64,000 nt of DNA from Carettochelys insculpta (GCF_033958435.1 NC_134137.1:171815501-171879500), one strand, 5' to 3'. Numbered from the stretch's first letter, positions 36,715 to 47,404 are shown. The notes: generated by a model from the letters alone, not told the origin. A program made the numbers and translations.

Positions 36715-37329
36715 GATGTCTGACTAAACCTTAGGGATATGCCCCATATGTATAATTAAAGCAACTTTATTCCTTATGTTATTGTGTCCAAAGTCTCTTG
36801 ATTCTGTCAGTCACAATGTCCTTATTATTCCATTGCACAATAAACAATTGAGCATACCCCAGTTACACAAGTACATAGAATTTGTCATGCAGCATATGGG
36901 CTTATTGGTCCACCAAATCTGGCTTCCCGCCTCCATCAGTGGCCAAGGTAGGATACTGACCAAGGTAAGAGAACCCATAATGCATCTGACAGTGTGATTC
37001 TACATGGGGTGACCTTCTTACTGCTGGGTCAGACCAAGTAACTGAGAATATGACACATGGCTGTCAGCTAAAGTATGCTTTCTAAAACAGGGTAATGAGC
37101 GTTTGCAATATGCCTTGAGAATAGAACACATTTAAAAAACTAAAGCTAGCCACGTGCCTTTCCAACCCCTTTTAAAATCACCGTATTTAATGCCCCCGAA
37201 TGTATTAAAAAAATCAACCCTAATATGAAGGATTACGAAGTGGCATAGCACGCAGCAGACCACAGCGGATGTTACGGTTATAAGACAGAAAGCAGCGCTA
37301 TTAGATATCCCCAGCACAAAGCTCAGGAA
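36715..37329. other. PDXK intron 1, promoter-proximal part
   Basis: No repeat or exon was recognised. The sequence shifts from AT-rich to GC-rich towards the CpG island. Confidence 0.5.
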
Positions 37330-37584
37330 GAGCTGGCAAGTGAAATGCGGCTGTTTGGGGAGCGGCAGCCAGTCTGCAGGAGCAGCTCGGCTTCGCTTAT
37401 CACCCGAAGAAACACCAAGGGGCTTTGCCAAGCGTGTCAGCAGCAGCTGACACCGCCGATCAAGGCGAGGTACACGTACGTGTGTGTCTGTGTATACACC
37501 CACCCACACACCCCTTCCCTGCCCGCCCCGGCCGGGCATCGGCACCGCACGGAGCTCGCCCGCCCTCTCGCCCGCCCGGCTCAC

Positions 37585-37686
37585 CTGCAGGGGGAAAGCG
37601 GCCGCCTTGTTGCCCACGTAGCCGCGCACGACATGGCTCTGGATGGAGAGCACCCGGCACTGCGCCTCCGCCGCCTCTTTCTCCAT
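37585..37686 (-). CDS. PDXK: PDXK coding exon 1 (pyridoxal kinase), partial gene
   Basis: Pyridoxal kinase phosphorylates vitamin B6 vitamers (pyridoxal, pyridoxine, pyridoxamine) with ATP in the cytosol to give the 5'-phosphates. The exon encodes 34 residues. It includes [17 protein letters not shown] followed by KAAAFPLQ, the conserved N-terminus of vertebrate PDXK; the [13 protein letters not shown] segment forms part of the substrate and ribokinase-fold core. The ATG (complement of 37684-37686) has G at -3 and G at +4. The exon ends in CTGCAG followed by the donor GTGAGC (complement of 37579-37584), phase 0, matching the known first exon-intron boundary. Between Met and the conserved Cys it has the extra acidic/Ala stretch EKEAAEAQ, longer than in human. 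The open frame continues upstream without a stop, but this Met matches family starts. No later exon was found to the left by eye, so intron 1 probably exceeds 37 kb here. Confidence 0.95.
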
Positions 37687-37728
37687 GCCGGCTGCCCGCG
37701 CGGCTGCCCCCGAGGCCGCTCCTGCCCC

Positions 37729-37749
37729 CCCGCCGCCGCCGCCGCCGCA
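37729..37749. repeat. CCG trinucleotide repeat in PDXK 5' UTR/promoter
   Basis: About six uninterrupted CCG/GCC units lie roughly 45-60 bp upstream of the PDXK start codon. On the minus strand this reads (GGC)n. It is probably transcribed as 5' UTR if the start site lies further upstream. Length polymorphism is common in such tracts. Confidence 0.85.
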
Positions 37750-38060
37750 CGCGCGGGGCCCGGCCGAGTCAGGCGATCGGCGCAGACGCCTAAAAGCCCG
37801 GCCTACGTCCGCCAGCCCGGCGCCGGAGTGAGCCGGCAGCGCCAGGCAGCGCCATTTAAAGGCGCCGGCACCCCTCCTTCCGCCCCACCCCCCGGCACCC
37901 ACCCCCTTGGGGCCGCCCCTGCGCCCCAGCGCCACCCCCGCTATCCCTAGTGCCCCCCCCCGGCGCTCCACACGCACAGCGCCACTGCCCCTGCACGTCT
38001 TCATTGTACCCAGAGCACGTCACCCACTGTGCCCGTACACGCACCCGCGCACACAGGGCC

Positions 38061-39330
38061 AGCTGCACATTCCTCTCCCCAGTGCCAACCGGTGTTACCC
38101 ACAGCACACGCGTACCCCAGTCCCTGTGTACACCAGCAGGCACACGGCACACACCAGCCTCACACTGCCACCCACCATGTCTCAGTGCGTCCAGTCCCAC
38201 CAGGGGCACAGCCCCAGACCCAAGGCCGCTTGGCGGACACAAACGGTACAAATCCTATACCACCCCTGCACGAGGTGTGCCCCTACCACAAACAGGGCAA
38301 TCTCCTGCGCATACCCACTGCCATCTCGCCACACCAGCCCCTCCCACCGCACCCCCTGTGAAGAGTAGGTTACCATCACACACACTATCACACCAGTTCA
38401 CATACACCCAGGTTTCCCTGTAATATTCAGTGTCACCTGCCACAGTTCAAGGCCAGTGGACGTGTATTTTTCTCCTATGCTACCTGGAGGACACACTGCC
38501 TGAGGCTCCATGCTCCTCCCTCATCACCTCTCCTGGATAGAAACCTGAATCTCTCCCCTCCTTCTGAAGGCTGGCTTTTTGTACAACCAGAGGGGAGGAA
38601 TTTGCATTCACTTCCCCCTTGAAAGGTTACATACCACCCTGCCCCTCAATACATAAGGCATTCATTTAACACTACAGGCTGTAAAGCTGAATTTAAACAA
38701 GGTCTCCCACTCCCAAGAAATTGCTGTATCTGTCACACATGCTCTACCACTCCATAGAGATCACCCCTTTATGCAGTGTACCCACTGCTAATCACTGCAC
38801 ACCTCCCTCTGCACACCAGGTACCACCACCATCACTACTTTCCCTTGTCCCCTCCCTCCCCAAAGAATGGAAACAATGCTGCCTTGCCACCCACATCCAT
38901 GAAACTCCCCAGCACCCAGTGCACTCTCACAACTAGATACCACATCTACCATTTGCTCTCACAGTACCCATCCACTGCCCCTCAAATACTCTCCTGCACA
39001 GCACCACTGACAGTCCCCACTCGCACCGTATCCACTCACTACTGCCACCTCTATTACCCACCCACCATGGTAAATAAGCATATACCCACAGTGCACCTAC
39101 TGACTCTGGAGACACCATACTTTCCTCAGCAGCATGGCAGCTTAGAGAGCTGGGCACTGAGCCATGCAGTGTATCTGCCGACATGTGATGGACACCAATG
39201 CAGAGCCGCCCATTGAAACCTATCACACATGCTTGATCCCAGAGACAGAATGAGACTCAGAACTACATCATGCATATCTCACACACCTACTTCACCACCT
39301 TGCAGGAGCAGCCACAGCCCTGCTCAGTCC
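38061..39330. repeat. C/A-rich low-complexity block upstream of PDXK
   Basis: About 1.3 kb in which the plus strand is strongly C+A biased and G-poor, with degenerate CACACC, CCACTGCC and ACCCAC words. The bias starts at the edge of the CpG island. Several overlapping plus-strand open frames of 100-157 codons (for example 37950-38423) result from the low stop density and look non-coding: no domain, no Met context, Pro/His/Thr-rich. Confidence 0.7.
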
Positions 39331-39339
39331 TTTTAACTA

Positions 39340-39960
39340 GTGCTAGTGTAACAGCATGGTAGGAATTCAGGGAGCCCCAAAACTGGGATCTGCAGAGCTG
39401 CTGGGTGGGAGGGGGGCCCAGAAGTTGTAATCATGTGCGTGAGCCAGGCGGAGAGCGCTGGGCTGAGAACTGAGGCCACAGGCTGGGAAGAGAAGGAGGG
39501 ACTGAGTGCTGTGATAGAGCCTGGAATGGGACTATGGGAGCAAGGGCTGAGGAGGGTGAAGGAACCAGGCTGGGAAAGGAAAAGAGCAGAGAGGTGGGAT
39601 AGTGGTAGGCAGGGATGGCTGGGAGAAAGGAGCTGACTGGTGTGGGGAGGCCAACAGGACCACTGGTGGGTGGGGAGGGCAGAAAGGGAAAGGAGCCAAG
39701 CTGGCACAGGACTATGGGGGCGGTGGACAGAGGTATGTAGGGTTGACAGTGGTGGCAGAGAGAAGGGTACCTCTAGACAGGTGTGGGACAGGTTTGCAAT
39801 TGACTGTGGTTGGGGGGACCTCTGATTGAGGGTTGGTGCTGAGGGTTTCCCTGGGTGGGAGATGGCTTGTGGCTCTGAGGGAAAGGGACAGCGGACCCAC
39901 GGACAGGAATTCTGGGCCCCAGGGCAGCAGAGTCAGTGGGCCTACCTTTCCCCGTACTTA
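39340..39960. repeat. G-rich block
   Basis: The plus strand switches abruptly to G+A richness (recurrent GGGAGG, GGCTGGGA and GGTGTGGG words), the reverse of the preceding block. It resembles the interior of turtle DNA transposons. Ends were not found. Confidence 0.6.
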
Positions 39961-40154
39961 CAGGGGCATGCAGGATCCCATACACTATGGGCAATTCAAC
40001 CACCATATATAGGCAAAGAATGTACAATACATTGCTAGTACCAAACATGATATCCAGTGTCCCGAACACTCCCATACATAGCATGCACAATGCAATTTTT
40101 CATGGTATTTTATTGGTATAACCTAATAGAATGGTTAGTATTGGTATAACCTAA

Positions 40155-40640
40155 TGGTGTGTGTTAGTGTGAAGGCCAGTGCAGTGAAAAATTACCAGCA
40201 ACCAACTCCTTGTGACCTTCGATACAGGGGAGATGGTCTGAGGCCCAGATAAAGTCACAAACGAAAGCACTGGGAGGATGCTACTTCCCCGCCTGACTCC
40301 ATGCTGTCATACATGGTGATAAGCTAAATCTCTCCCACAAGAGGAAACTAACCTATCGCTAACCCCACATGCCATATAAGGCAATCTAGCTATAGTGCAA
40401 AAAGTATAAAAAGTTTGAGTAACCTCCCTCTTCCCTAGTGAGCCACTTGGGAAGGAATGGATCAGCCAGACAGCTTGAGGCCTGCCACCCAGGACAATGC
40501 GGGAGGGTGGGAGGACTCCCAGGAATGCAGGTAGTAACCTGAGAGAAAAGGGTCCTGCCTGTCTGTTGGGGACCTTCGCTGTGGTTGTAAAATAAATTCA
40601 TCAGTCAACAACCGTGGGCTCAGCATCCGTTGGTGTCAGA
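40155..40640 (+). mobile_element. Candidate solo LTR
   Basis: The layout fits an LTR: AT-rich U3-like start, TATAAAAAG at 40405-40413, AATAAA at 40591-40596 (about 180 bp further), then a short end GTCAACAACCGTGGGCTC. No internal retroviral coding sequence follows; a LINE begins at about 40620. The TG...CA ends and target duplication are not certain. It could be another promoter-bearing repeat. Confidence 0.5.
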
Positions 40641-41274
40641 TGCCTCTCTCACTATTTCCTTCCATTTTCCCTGCCCAGTGTGGAGTGGCTTAGTTTCTGT
40701 AGACTAGCTACATGCCAATCTATTATATCATCTGCACATTCTCTGTGGGGTCTGCCTCTCCTGTTCAAGCCATCCATTATGCTGAATACCAGGGTCCTGA
40801 CTTTTCATTCATTGCTCATTCTGCAAATATGCCTAAATAGCTGTAACTTCCATCTCATAACCATCTGCAGCAGGTTCTCTTTTGGCTGTATCTTCCTATA
40901 TAATTCCTCGTTGGTGACTTTCTGCATCCGTCCTATTCTCAGGATCTTTCTATGACAACTCCTCTCAAACCCCAATATCCTTCTCTTCGAATCTTTCATT
41001 ATCATGCGTCTCACATCCTGTACAATTTACTGCTGAATACACACTTTTTCAAGATGCTTAGCTTCATTCCTAAGCTAATTGCTTTGCTTTTTCAGATCTG
41101 ATCCATTGCCTTCAAACTTGCTCTTGCTTTCACTATTCTAGTTGCTATTTCCTTCATGCAGTCTAGATCATACCTTATGTTGTTCTCCAGATATGTGAAT
41201 TTCTCTTTGTTCTCTAGTTCAAGCCCATCTCTACTGATCTCCCTTCCTATTTCCTTATCTCCAAATACCATCAT

Positions 41275-41956
41275 AGCCGTGTCTACACGTGCACGCTACT
41301 TTGAAGTAGCGGCACCAACTTCGAAATAGCGCCCGTCGTGGCTACACGCGTCGGGCGCTATTTCGAAGTTAACTTTGATGTTAAGCGGCGAGACGTCGAA
41401 GTCGCTAACCTCATGAGGGGATCGGAATAGCGCCCTACTTCGACGTTCAACGTCGAAGTAGGGACTGTGTAGACGATCCGCGTCCCGCAACGTCGAAATT
41501 GCTTGGTCCTCCATGGCGGCCATCAGCTGTGGGGTTGAGAGATGCTCTCTCTCCAGCCCCTGCGGGGCTCTATGGTCACCGTGGGCAGCAGCCCTTAGCC
41601 CAGGGCTTCTGGCTGCTTCTGTGGCAGCTGGGGATCTATGCTGCAGGCACAGGGTCTGCAACCAGTTGTCAGCTCTGTGGATCTTGTGTTGTTTAGTGCA
41701 ACTGTGTCTGGGAGGGGCCCTTTAAGGGAGCGGCTTGCTGTTGAGTCCGCCCTGTGACCCTGTCTGCAGCTGTGCCTGGCACCCTTATTTCGATGTGTGC
41801 TACTTTGGCGTGTAGACGTACCCTCGCAGCGCCTATTTCGATGTGGTGCCGCGCAACGTCGAAGTTGAACATCGACGTTGCCAGCCCTGGAGGACGTGTA
41901 GACGTTATTCATCGAAATAGCCTATTTCGATGTTGGCTTCACGTGTAGACGTAGCC
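41275..41956. mobile_element. 682-bp TIR element nested in the LINE, TSD CAT
   Basis: The left end AGCCGTGTCTACACGTG and the complement of the right end GGCTACGTCTACACGTG are inverted repeats. CAT lies at 41272-41274 and 41957-41959. Removing the element and one CAT would put NIGKT directly before MVFGDK, which shows insertion into a pre-existing LINE. The interior is full of TTCGAA and GTCGAAGT words and keeps many CpGs, so it may be younger than its host. No transposase was seen. The 3-bp duplication suggests a PIF/Harbinger-like or CACTA-like mobiliser, but family is not settled. Confidence 0.88.
41433..41463. repeat. 15-bp perfect palindrome with 1-nt spacer
   Basis: CCCTACTTCGACGTT, then C, then AACGTCGAAGTAGGG. 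It lies inside the nested TIR element. Confidence 0.95.
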
Positions 41957-42130
41957 CATGTGTTTTACCGATGTTCATAATCGGTCCGTACCGCTTCCCT
42001 TCCTTGTTCAGCACCTGCACCATTCTTGCTAGTTTCTCCTTCTCTTCCTCAATGATAAAGATATCATCTGCAAACCTCAGGTTGTTAAGCACCAATATCC
42101 CTTCTACCTCTTTCTTGATCTTGTCCATTG

Positions 42131-43299
42131 CTTGCTGGAGCTTTTATGCCAATAAGCTAGATCTTTGTTTAACTGTTTGGGGTTACTGGCATTTACAATT
42201 TGGTCAGCACAGCTCTCAGTCAGCTATACAATACATTAAGCCATAGTCCAGGAGAAGACTTCACAACAGGCCTGTGGGCTTAATCCCCTTGTCTATTTGG
42301 CACTATTGACCATTCCTGGTTCAGTCTAAAATTGACTCCTAGCATGAGGTCATCCCTGTGATCTCATCTTTCCTCTGCTAGGTGCAGTATTTCTGTCCAA
42401 TAGCACCCTTCCTTGGGGGGTCTACATATAGGGCTTTGAAGGGTGTCTTGTTAATAATCTCAAAATAAGCCACTCCCTATCCTTTACAGATACAGGGCTG
42501 TTTTCTGGTGGAACACCGCAGAACAGCGTTCCACCACCTTTTTTTTCCCTCCTGCCACCGCCATTTTTAAAATGCAGCTCCCTGCCTACTGCCCCACTGG
42601 GACACTACCACCAACCCCAGCCTCGCTCAGGTGTGTGGTTGGACTGGGGCTGGAGGGTGCAAAAGGGAAGCAGGGGCTGAGGCCGTCACAGCGCAGAACT
42701 GGGGATGGAACTCTGCATGGTGTGGGACGAGAGCCAGAGCCCCTCCGGAGTCTGCAGTACCAGTCCCTGAAGGACCTGTTGCAGGCTTGTTTCTCTCCCC
42801 CATCCCAGAAGGCAGGGTTGGGGGGTGGGGTGTAGGTGACAGCCAGGAGGGAGGGTGCAGGAACAAGCTGGCATGGGTGTTTGGGGTCTGGGTGGGAGGG
42901 AGTGACCAGGACTGGGCTGGGTTTGGGGATTTACGTGGAAGGTAAAGTGCAGCAGTGGGTGGAGGGGTTCAGGAGTGGGCTGGAGATCTGGGTGTGAGAG
43001 ACAGTGCAGGAAAAGGCTGAGGGTGGTGGTCTGGGCAGGAGGGGATAGAGAAGCAGAGTGGGGTGCTCTGGGCAGTGTGGGGGGCAGAAGCAGGCTGGCT
43101 GAAGGGCAGATACTTATCTCCCTGCAGCACTGTTCCCCAACCCCACCCACACAGGGGAACATCAGCAGGGAGAAGAGTGCCCTGGAGATACTTTTGGGAG
43201 ACATGGTCTCCGACACTGCCCACCCCCACTGCTCTGATTGGCAGGAGTTCCAGACAATCAGAGTGCAAGTGAAGCCTCTCTCCAGGCAACCTCTGTGGC
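42131..43299. other. Intergenic; GC-rich transposon-like interior
   Basis: 42131-42490 is unassigned. From about 42493 (CAGGGCTGTTTTCTGGTGG after TA) the DNA becomes G-rich with GGGTGGG and CAGGAGGGG words up to the Tigger-like right end at 43387. It could be one long TA-flanked element, but the left end matches the right end only over CAGG. ORFs up to 239 codons here are low-complexity. Confidence 0.4.
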
Positions 43300-43387
43300 T
43301 GGGGCTCCCTAGTTCAGCAACATCTGTGGTCCTGCTGGGCCATGGATGTTGCCAGACCAGAGAATCCAGGATGAGAAGTTCATCCTG
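43300..43387. mobile_element. Tigger-like element B, right end
   Basis: GGGCCATGGATGTTGCCAGA, CCAGAGAATCCAGGATG and AGAAGTTCATCCTG follow the right terminus of the family at 24128-24459 and 50948-52281. TA follows at 43388-43389. Confidence 0.65.
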
Positions 43388-43429
43388 TATTAAAATCCCA
43401 GACATTTAAAAAACCCAGCTGGAGGGAGA

Positions 43430-43815
43430 TGTAAAGACCAAAACAGTAAGGTTCTGCCTCTTAATTTATCAAAAACTGCCCTCCTGAAATCCATTGTCTC
43501 TGTTTTGCTGTTCTTCCTTCTACCATTCCTTAGAATTATGAATTCTATGATTTCATGGTCACTTTCTCCCAAGCTGCCTTCCACTTTCAAATTCTCAACC
43601 AGGTCCTCCCTATTTGTTAACACCAAATCTATAACAGTTTCTCCCCTCCAAGTTGCTTTTTCAACCATCTGAGGTTAAAAAAAATTGTCTTCATTGCGCT
43701 CCAAGAACTTTCTGGATAGTCTGTGCCTCACTGTGTAAGTTTCCTAAACATGCTTGGATAGTTGAAGTTCCCCATCACCACCAAATCCTGCTCTTCATCT
43801 CTGCTTACAAACAAA
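43430..43815 (-). mobile_element. CR1 LINE endonuclease fragment
   Basis: The minus-strand frame 43390-43668 reads [35 protein letters not shown] and [11 protein letters not shown], the C-terminal end of the CR1 endonuclease domain with the conserved SDHE motif. Further upstream (43740-43790) a GNFNYPS-type segment follows the usual GDFN motif. Truncated on both sides; two stops. Confidence 0.85.
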
Positions 43816-46451
43816 ATTGGTTAAATCATTGTGGTTCAAGATAGAAAAACAACAAAAGCTCTTCAGCTGACTGCTTTTTGGCACAATAGGAAGTAAAATA
43901 CATCTTTTCCAAAGTCAAAACAGCGATGAGGGTCTGCGCCTACCTGTGCCAGCAGCAGGTGCACAGGAATTGGGCTGACTGGAGACAGTTAGAGCCTGGG
44001 TGACCAAAGCACACGTGCAGGAACTGAGCTGATAATTCCAGCTCACGTGGTAATGCAAATACATCCATGGGAATTCTGCAGCATTGCTGTTGACAAAGAG
44101 TTTTAAAAATAGCTTTTCCAGTGTTGCCCACGTTATAACCATCTTATCAGGGGTTCCCCAGAAGAGCCATTATTGAACTGCAAGCACCTTTGTCAGGGTG
44201 AAGGGACTACTTAGTTTGGAACAATTACTGGTCACAGTTGTCTAGGACAGTGACTGCTGGGTGAAAGTGGGGGAGGCAAGGTGGCTAGTTCTGGGGGAGG
44301 GAAGGCATTGGGTTACAGTAGGAGGCAGGGGGCAACCAACCTTTGAGGGAAGGGGACTAGGGTAGAGCCAGGGAGGGCCGGCTCTAGGTGAAGGGAAGGG
44401 CATTGTCTCTTATAAGTATTCTGAAAGTCTGTCAGCCCTACAAAGGCCCCATGGGCTGGGGGGTGCGGGGGAGACAACCCTCAGGCCCCCCCATGGGCAG
44501 CAGTTAAGCTGCCTAGAGGTAGTTTGGGTCCCCACACTGGGGCAGGGGGCAGCAGATTGGGGCTTGAGTTTTCTCTAGGGGAACTAAGAGAAGAGCACCT
44601 GCCTAAATGCCCAGAGGGCTCTGCATTCCTTGTCCCTCTCTTTGGCTCTGAGAAGCCAGCAGGCAAACTGCACTCTTGGCCTTGCCCTGATTTCCTATAT
44701 CTCCTCGCAGCCTTAGTGCTTTCTACATTTCACTGCCTTTCAAGCTCTAGCCTAGAGCATTAACTACTGAGGCGCTGTCTCTACTTCCTCCAACAGTAAC
44801 TCACCTTAGTCCTTCTTGTTCATCCTCCATACTGGTTTTTCTGTCCTTTTATAAAGCCCACCTGTCTCAGGCTATCACCTGACCATAATCCAAGCCCTTT
44901 TGGTTTAGAGGCAGTTAATCAGCAGCACAGCTAGGGCTGGTAGAACAGAATTAGCTATTCCTAAGCCTCCTACGTGTGTGCAATTTCATAGGGTTTTTAA
45001 AGCAATCTACAAAAAACAGAAATTCAATCATGAGGCACCATAGTAACACCCATATTGTTATCAGCAGACTTAAAACCTTCTGGTCCACTGTACAGGCCTC
45101 TGCCTCTTGAACTAACAGAGTAGCTGGTAGCAGTAGGAGGTTACTATCCTCTATGTGGAGTAGCATAAGAGAGCAAATGGACACTTTGCAATTGAGATGC
45201 TACAGGACTTCTTGTTAATTGTGTAGCGGAGGACAGGTGAGATGCCATCCCAGTTCTTCTGTCCATTTGCCCAAAACATGATCCATCTCCCCTAACCCTG
45301 TCCCTTCCCCACCTCCAGCTCCTCACCTGAGTTACATTCTCCTCATCTAGTCAGTTCCTGTCTCCATTCCTCAGGCTTCTCATCCAAGTCACAGTCTCCT
45401 AATTTCCCACCCTTCCCCATCTCCTTGGCCCAAGTCTTCTTGTCTTCTCCACCCAGTCTCGGTTTCATCACTCCTTGTCTGATCTGTTTCTGTTTCCCAC
45501 CCTGGCCTCCAGTCACCTCCTCTGTACCCATGGTTTCCATCTTCTCTGGTTCCCAGTTCACATCTTCCCCTCAGGGGTCCATGGGCAGCAGGTAACAGAG
45601 GCAAGGGAAGACACTGACTTCCCAAAACTACCAGAGTGGCTCTGCCTACCACACTGCCCAGCTGGGAAGGCTGGGGCTGTAATGCTGATGCCTAGCTGGT
45701 CACAGGCCCAGAGCTGCTGGGCCGTTGCCGTGACTGCCTGTCTTCCCAGCTGTTTCTGCAGTCAGAGCCAGGGCTGGGAGAAGCTAGAGCTTCCCAGCTC
45801 TGGAAACTAGGGGTGGGAGGGGATGGGGCTGCACAACTGCCTGATGCTGGGCTGGGGCACAGAAGGGGTGGGGCTAGGTCTTACCTTCCCATGCCTGGCC
45901 TTCACCCCCTGCCCATGCAGGGCTCCTTGTGCAGCCTTCATCTTCCTCTCACTTCTCCTGGTTCCCATCTCTTTGGTCAGCTAGACCCAGTTCTTCCCTC
46001 CCCATTCTGTCTCCTCATCATCCCTGTCTTCCCTTCCACCCACCTCAGTGATTCTCAGTCACCTCTGTCCCCCAGCTTTTCATCTGATTTCACTTTCTCC
46101 CCACAGCCATCGGCTCTGGTCTCCTGGCTCAGTCTGTCCCAGTCTCCCCAAAAGCTACATTTCAGTCCCAGCTTCTGTCTTCCATTTCTTGCCAGCGTCC
46201 AGTTTATTTTCATGCCCTGAGCTCCCCTCTCCCCTCAGATAGGGCTCTTGTCCCCTCTGCATTTGTATCAGGCAGCTTGGCCCTCCACACTGCCTGGGCC
46301 CAGCAGTGGGTAGTCATTTTGAGTGCAGGACAGGCAAGCAGGCTTCCTGCTTGCCATTCAGATAGTTGGACCTGGACTCACAGCAATTAAGAGGTGCAGT
46401 TACTGGGAAAACCCTGGGCTATAGTATGCTTGACATAGACATAATCTAGAG
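43816..46451. other. Intergenic, partly low-complexity
   Basis: 44220-44560 is G-rich. 45240-46260 is markedly pyrimidine-rich on plus (repeated CCTCC, TTCCC and CAGTCTCC words), probably a degenerate minisatellite. Frames up to 135 codons in it are low-complexity. No exon with conserved protein text was recognised. Confidence 0.4.
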
Positions 46452-47348
46452 CAGGGATTCCCCTCCTATCGGTTGGGACCCATACCTGGGTCATGATAAG
46501 ATTTTTAAGGGTGGAGGGACCATGTCCAGCCACTTGACTTCTCCTCAGCTCTCAGTCCCTGCCCTGCAATGCTGAAATGGAACTCAATTTAATTGGTTTA
46601 ACAGCCGGCAGGAGGGATCCCCCCACAAAACCAATTAAATTGAGTCCTATTTAACCCTGCAGGGCAGGAATCTGCCCCTGACACAGGTGGGGGAAGGAAG
46701 TAGGAGGGTTGGGTTGGGGTGGTGGGCAGAGAAGAAGACAGCCCAGTGAAGGAGCAGCAAGGGGTGGCGGTGGCGGCAGCTTGGAACTCCCCTGTGAGGT
46801 AGATGGGGAGCTGGGGTGACTAAGCTAGGTTTAAGCCTACCAATGGGGGATAGAGGGAGCTGAAAGCTGGTCAGGGAGCCATGCCCCTGCTGGCTCCCAC
46901 TGCATTGCTGTGGGGCTCCCCCTGCCCGCAACCTGAGATCCTGTGACTAGTGCTGCTGGCCAGGGCTCAGCACCCAAGCTGGCTTCAAACTGTGGGGGAG
47001 TTCCTCCTGTACCCTGGTGAGGGATCCTGTGTCTGATACTGCCAGCTAGGTCTGTGTGCCCCAGCTGCAGGGCTGCCAGGGTTCCTGCCTCAGTTTTTGG
47101 AAATCTTATGTAGGACAGGTGTCCCTCGCTGGAGATCCTATGGGTGGGGCTACCTCTCCTGCATAAATTTTTCAAAAATCTGGCACTGCTAGCTGAGAGG
47201 GGTTTATGCCTGTGGTGGGGGAGGAGGAGAGGGTGTTTTTCCCAAGGGAGAACCTCCTTCTGCCCCACAGTTTTGAATTGCCTTGGGTCACAAAGTCTTC
47301 CTGAATTGTCAGAATGGGTCCCCATCTCGAAAAAGCTGGGAATTGCTG
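46452..47348. mobile_element. hAT-like non-autonomous element A, 897 bp
   Basis: It has the same ends as the element at 23120-24110: CAGGGATTCCCCTCC...GGTTGGGACCC at the left, GAAAAAGCTGGGAATTGCTG at the right. Flanks ATCTAGAG (46444-46451) and ACCTACAG (47349-47356) agree at 6 of 8. The interior shares the TTTAATTGGTTTAACAGC and TCCTGAATTGTCAGAATGG segments with its sibling. Confidence 0.85.
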
Positions 47349-47404
47349 ACCTACAGGGAATTTTGCTGCAAACATTAGGTAAGTCTCCACTGACTGTGTG
47401 CAGA

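Larger units (their letters stand above)
37330..38060 (-). promoter_or_regulatory. PDXK: CpG island / PDXK promoter and 5' UTR region
   Basis: GC-rich, CpG-dense DNA (densest at about 37540-37950) surrounds PDXK exon 1, as expected for a housekeeping promoter. Upstream of the ATG on the minus strand are CpG-rich GC tracts, a tandem GGCGCTGCC-like motif and a TTTAAAT sequence (about 37855-37860) that could act as a weak TATA-like element. A CpG-island promoter may use dispersed start sites, so the transcription start cannot be fixed from sequence. The island fades into C/A-rich DNA to the right. On the left it extends into intron 1. Confidence 0.8.
40620..42130 (-). mobile_element. RTE-like LINE fragment, split by a nested element
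   Basis: On the minus strand: RT text LRFADDIFIIEEEKEKLARM (from 42085 leftwards, FADD intact), then NIGKT; after the interruption MVFGDKEIGREIS, KFTYLENNIRYDLDC and KARASLKAMDQI; then RRILGFERSCHRKILRIG, VTNEELYRKIQPKENLLQMV and LFRHICRMSNE. The last part (40640-40760) keeps a remnant like 'CADDIIDWHVASL'. The N-terminal half of the element is missing. The wording is typical of vertebrate RTE/BovB-type elements. Confidence 0.8.

Noticed and set aside
37132..38004. 290-codon minus-strand open frame across PDXK exon 1
   Set aside because: Only the 34 codons at 37585-37686 match PDXK; the rest reads through intron (past a clear GTGAGC donor) and GC-rich 5' UTR/promoter where stops are rare.
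37345..38423. Overlapping plus-strand ORFs (up to 201 codons) suggesting a divergent gene
   Set aside because: They lie opposite the CpG island and in C/A-rich low-complexity DNA, have no recognisable domain, and are explained by low stop density.
42686..43405. 239-codon minus-strand ORF
   Set aside because: Pro/Ser/Leu-rich translation of a G-rich transposon-like interior, with no domain and no splice context.
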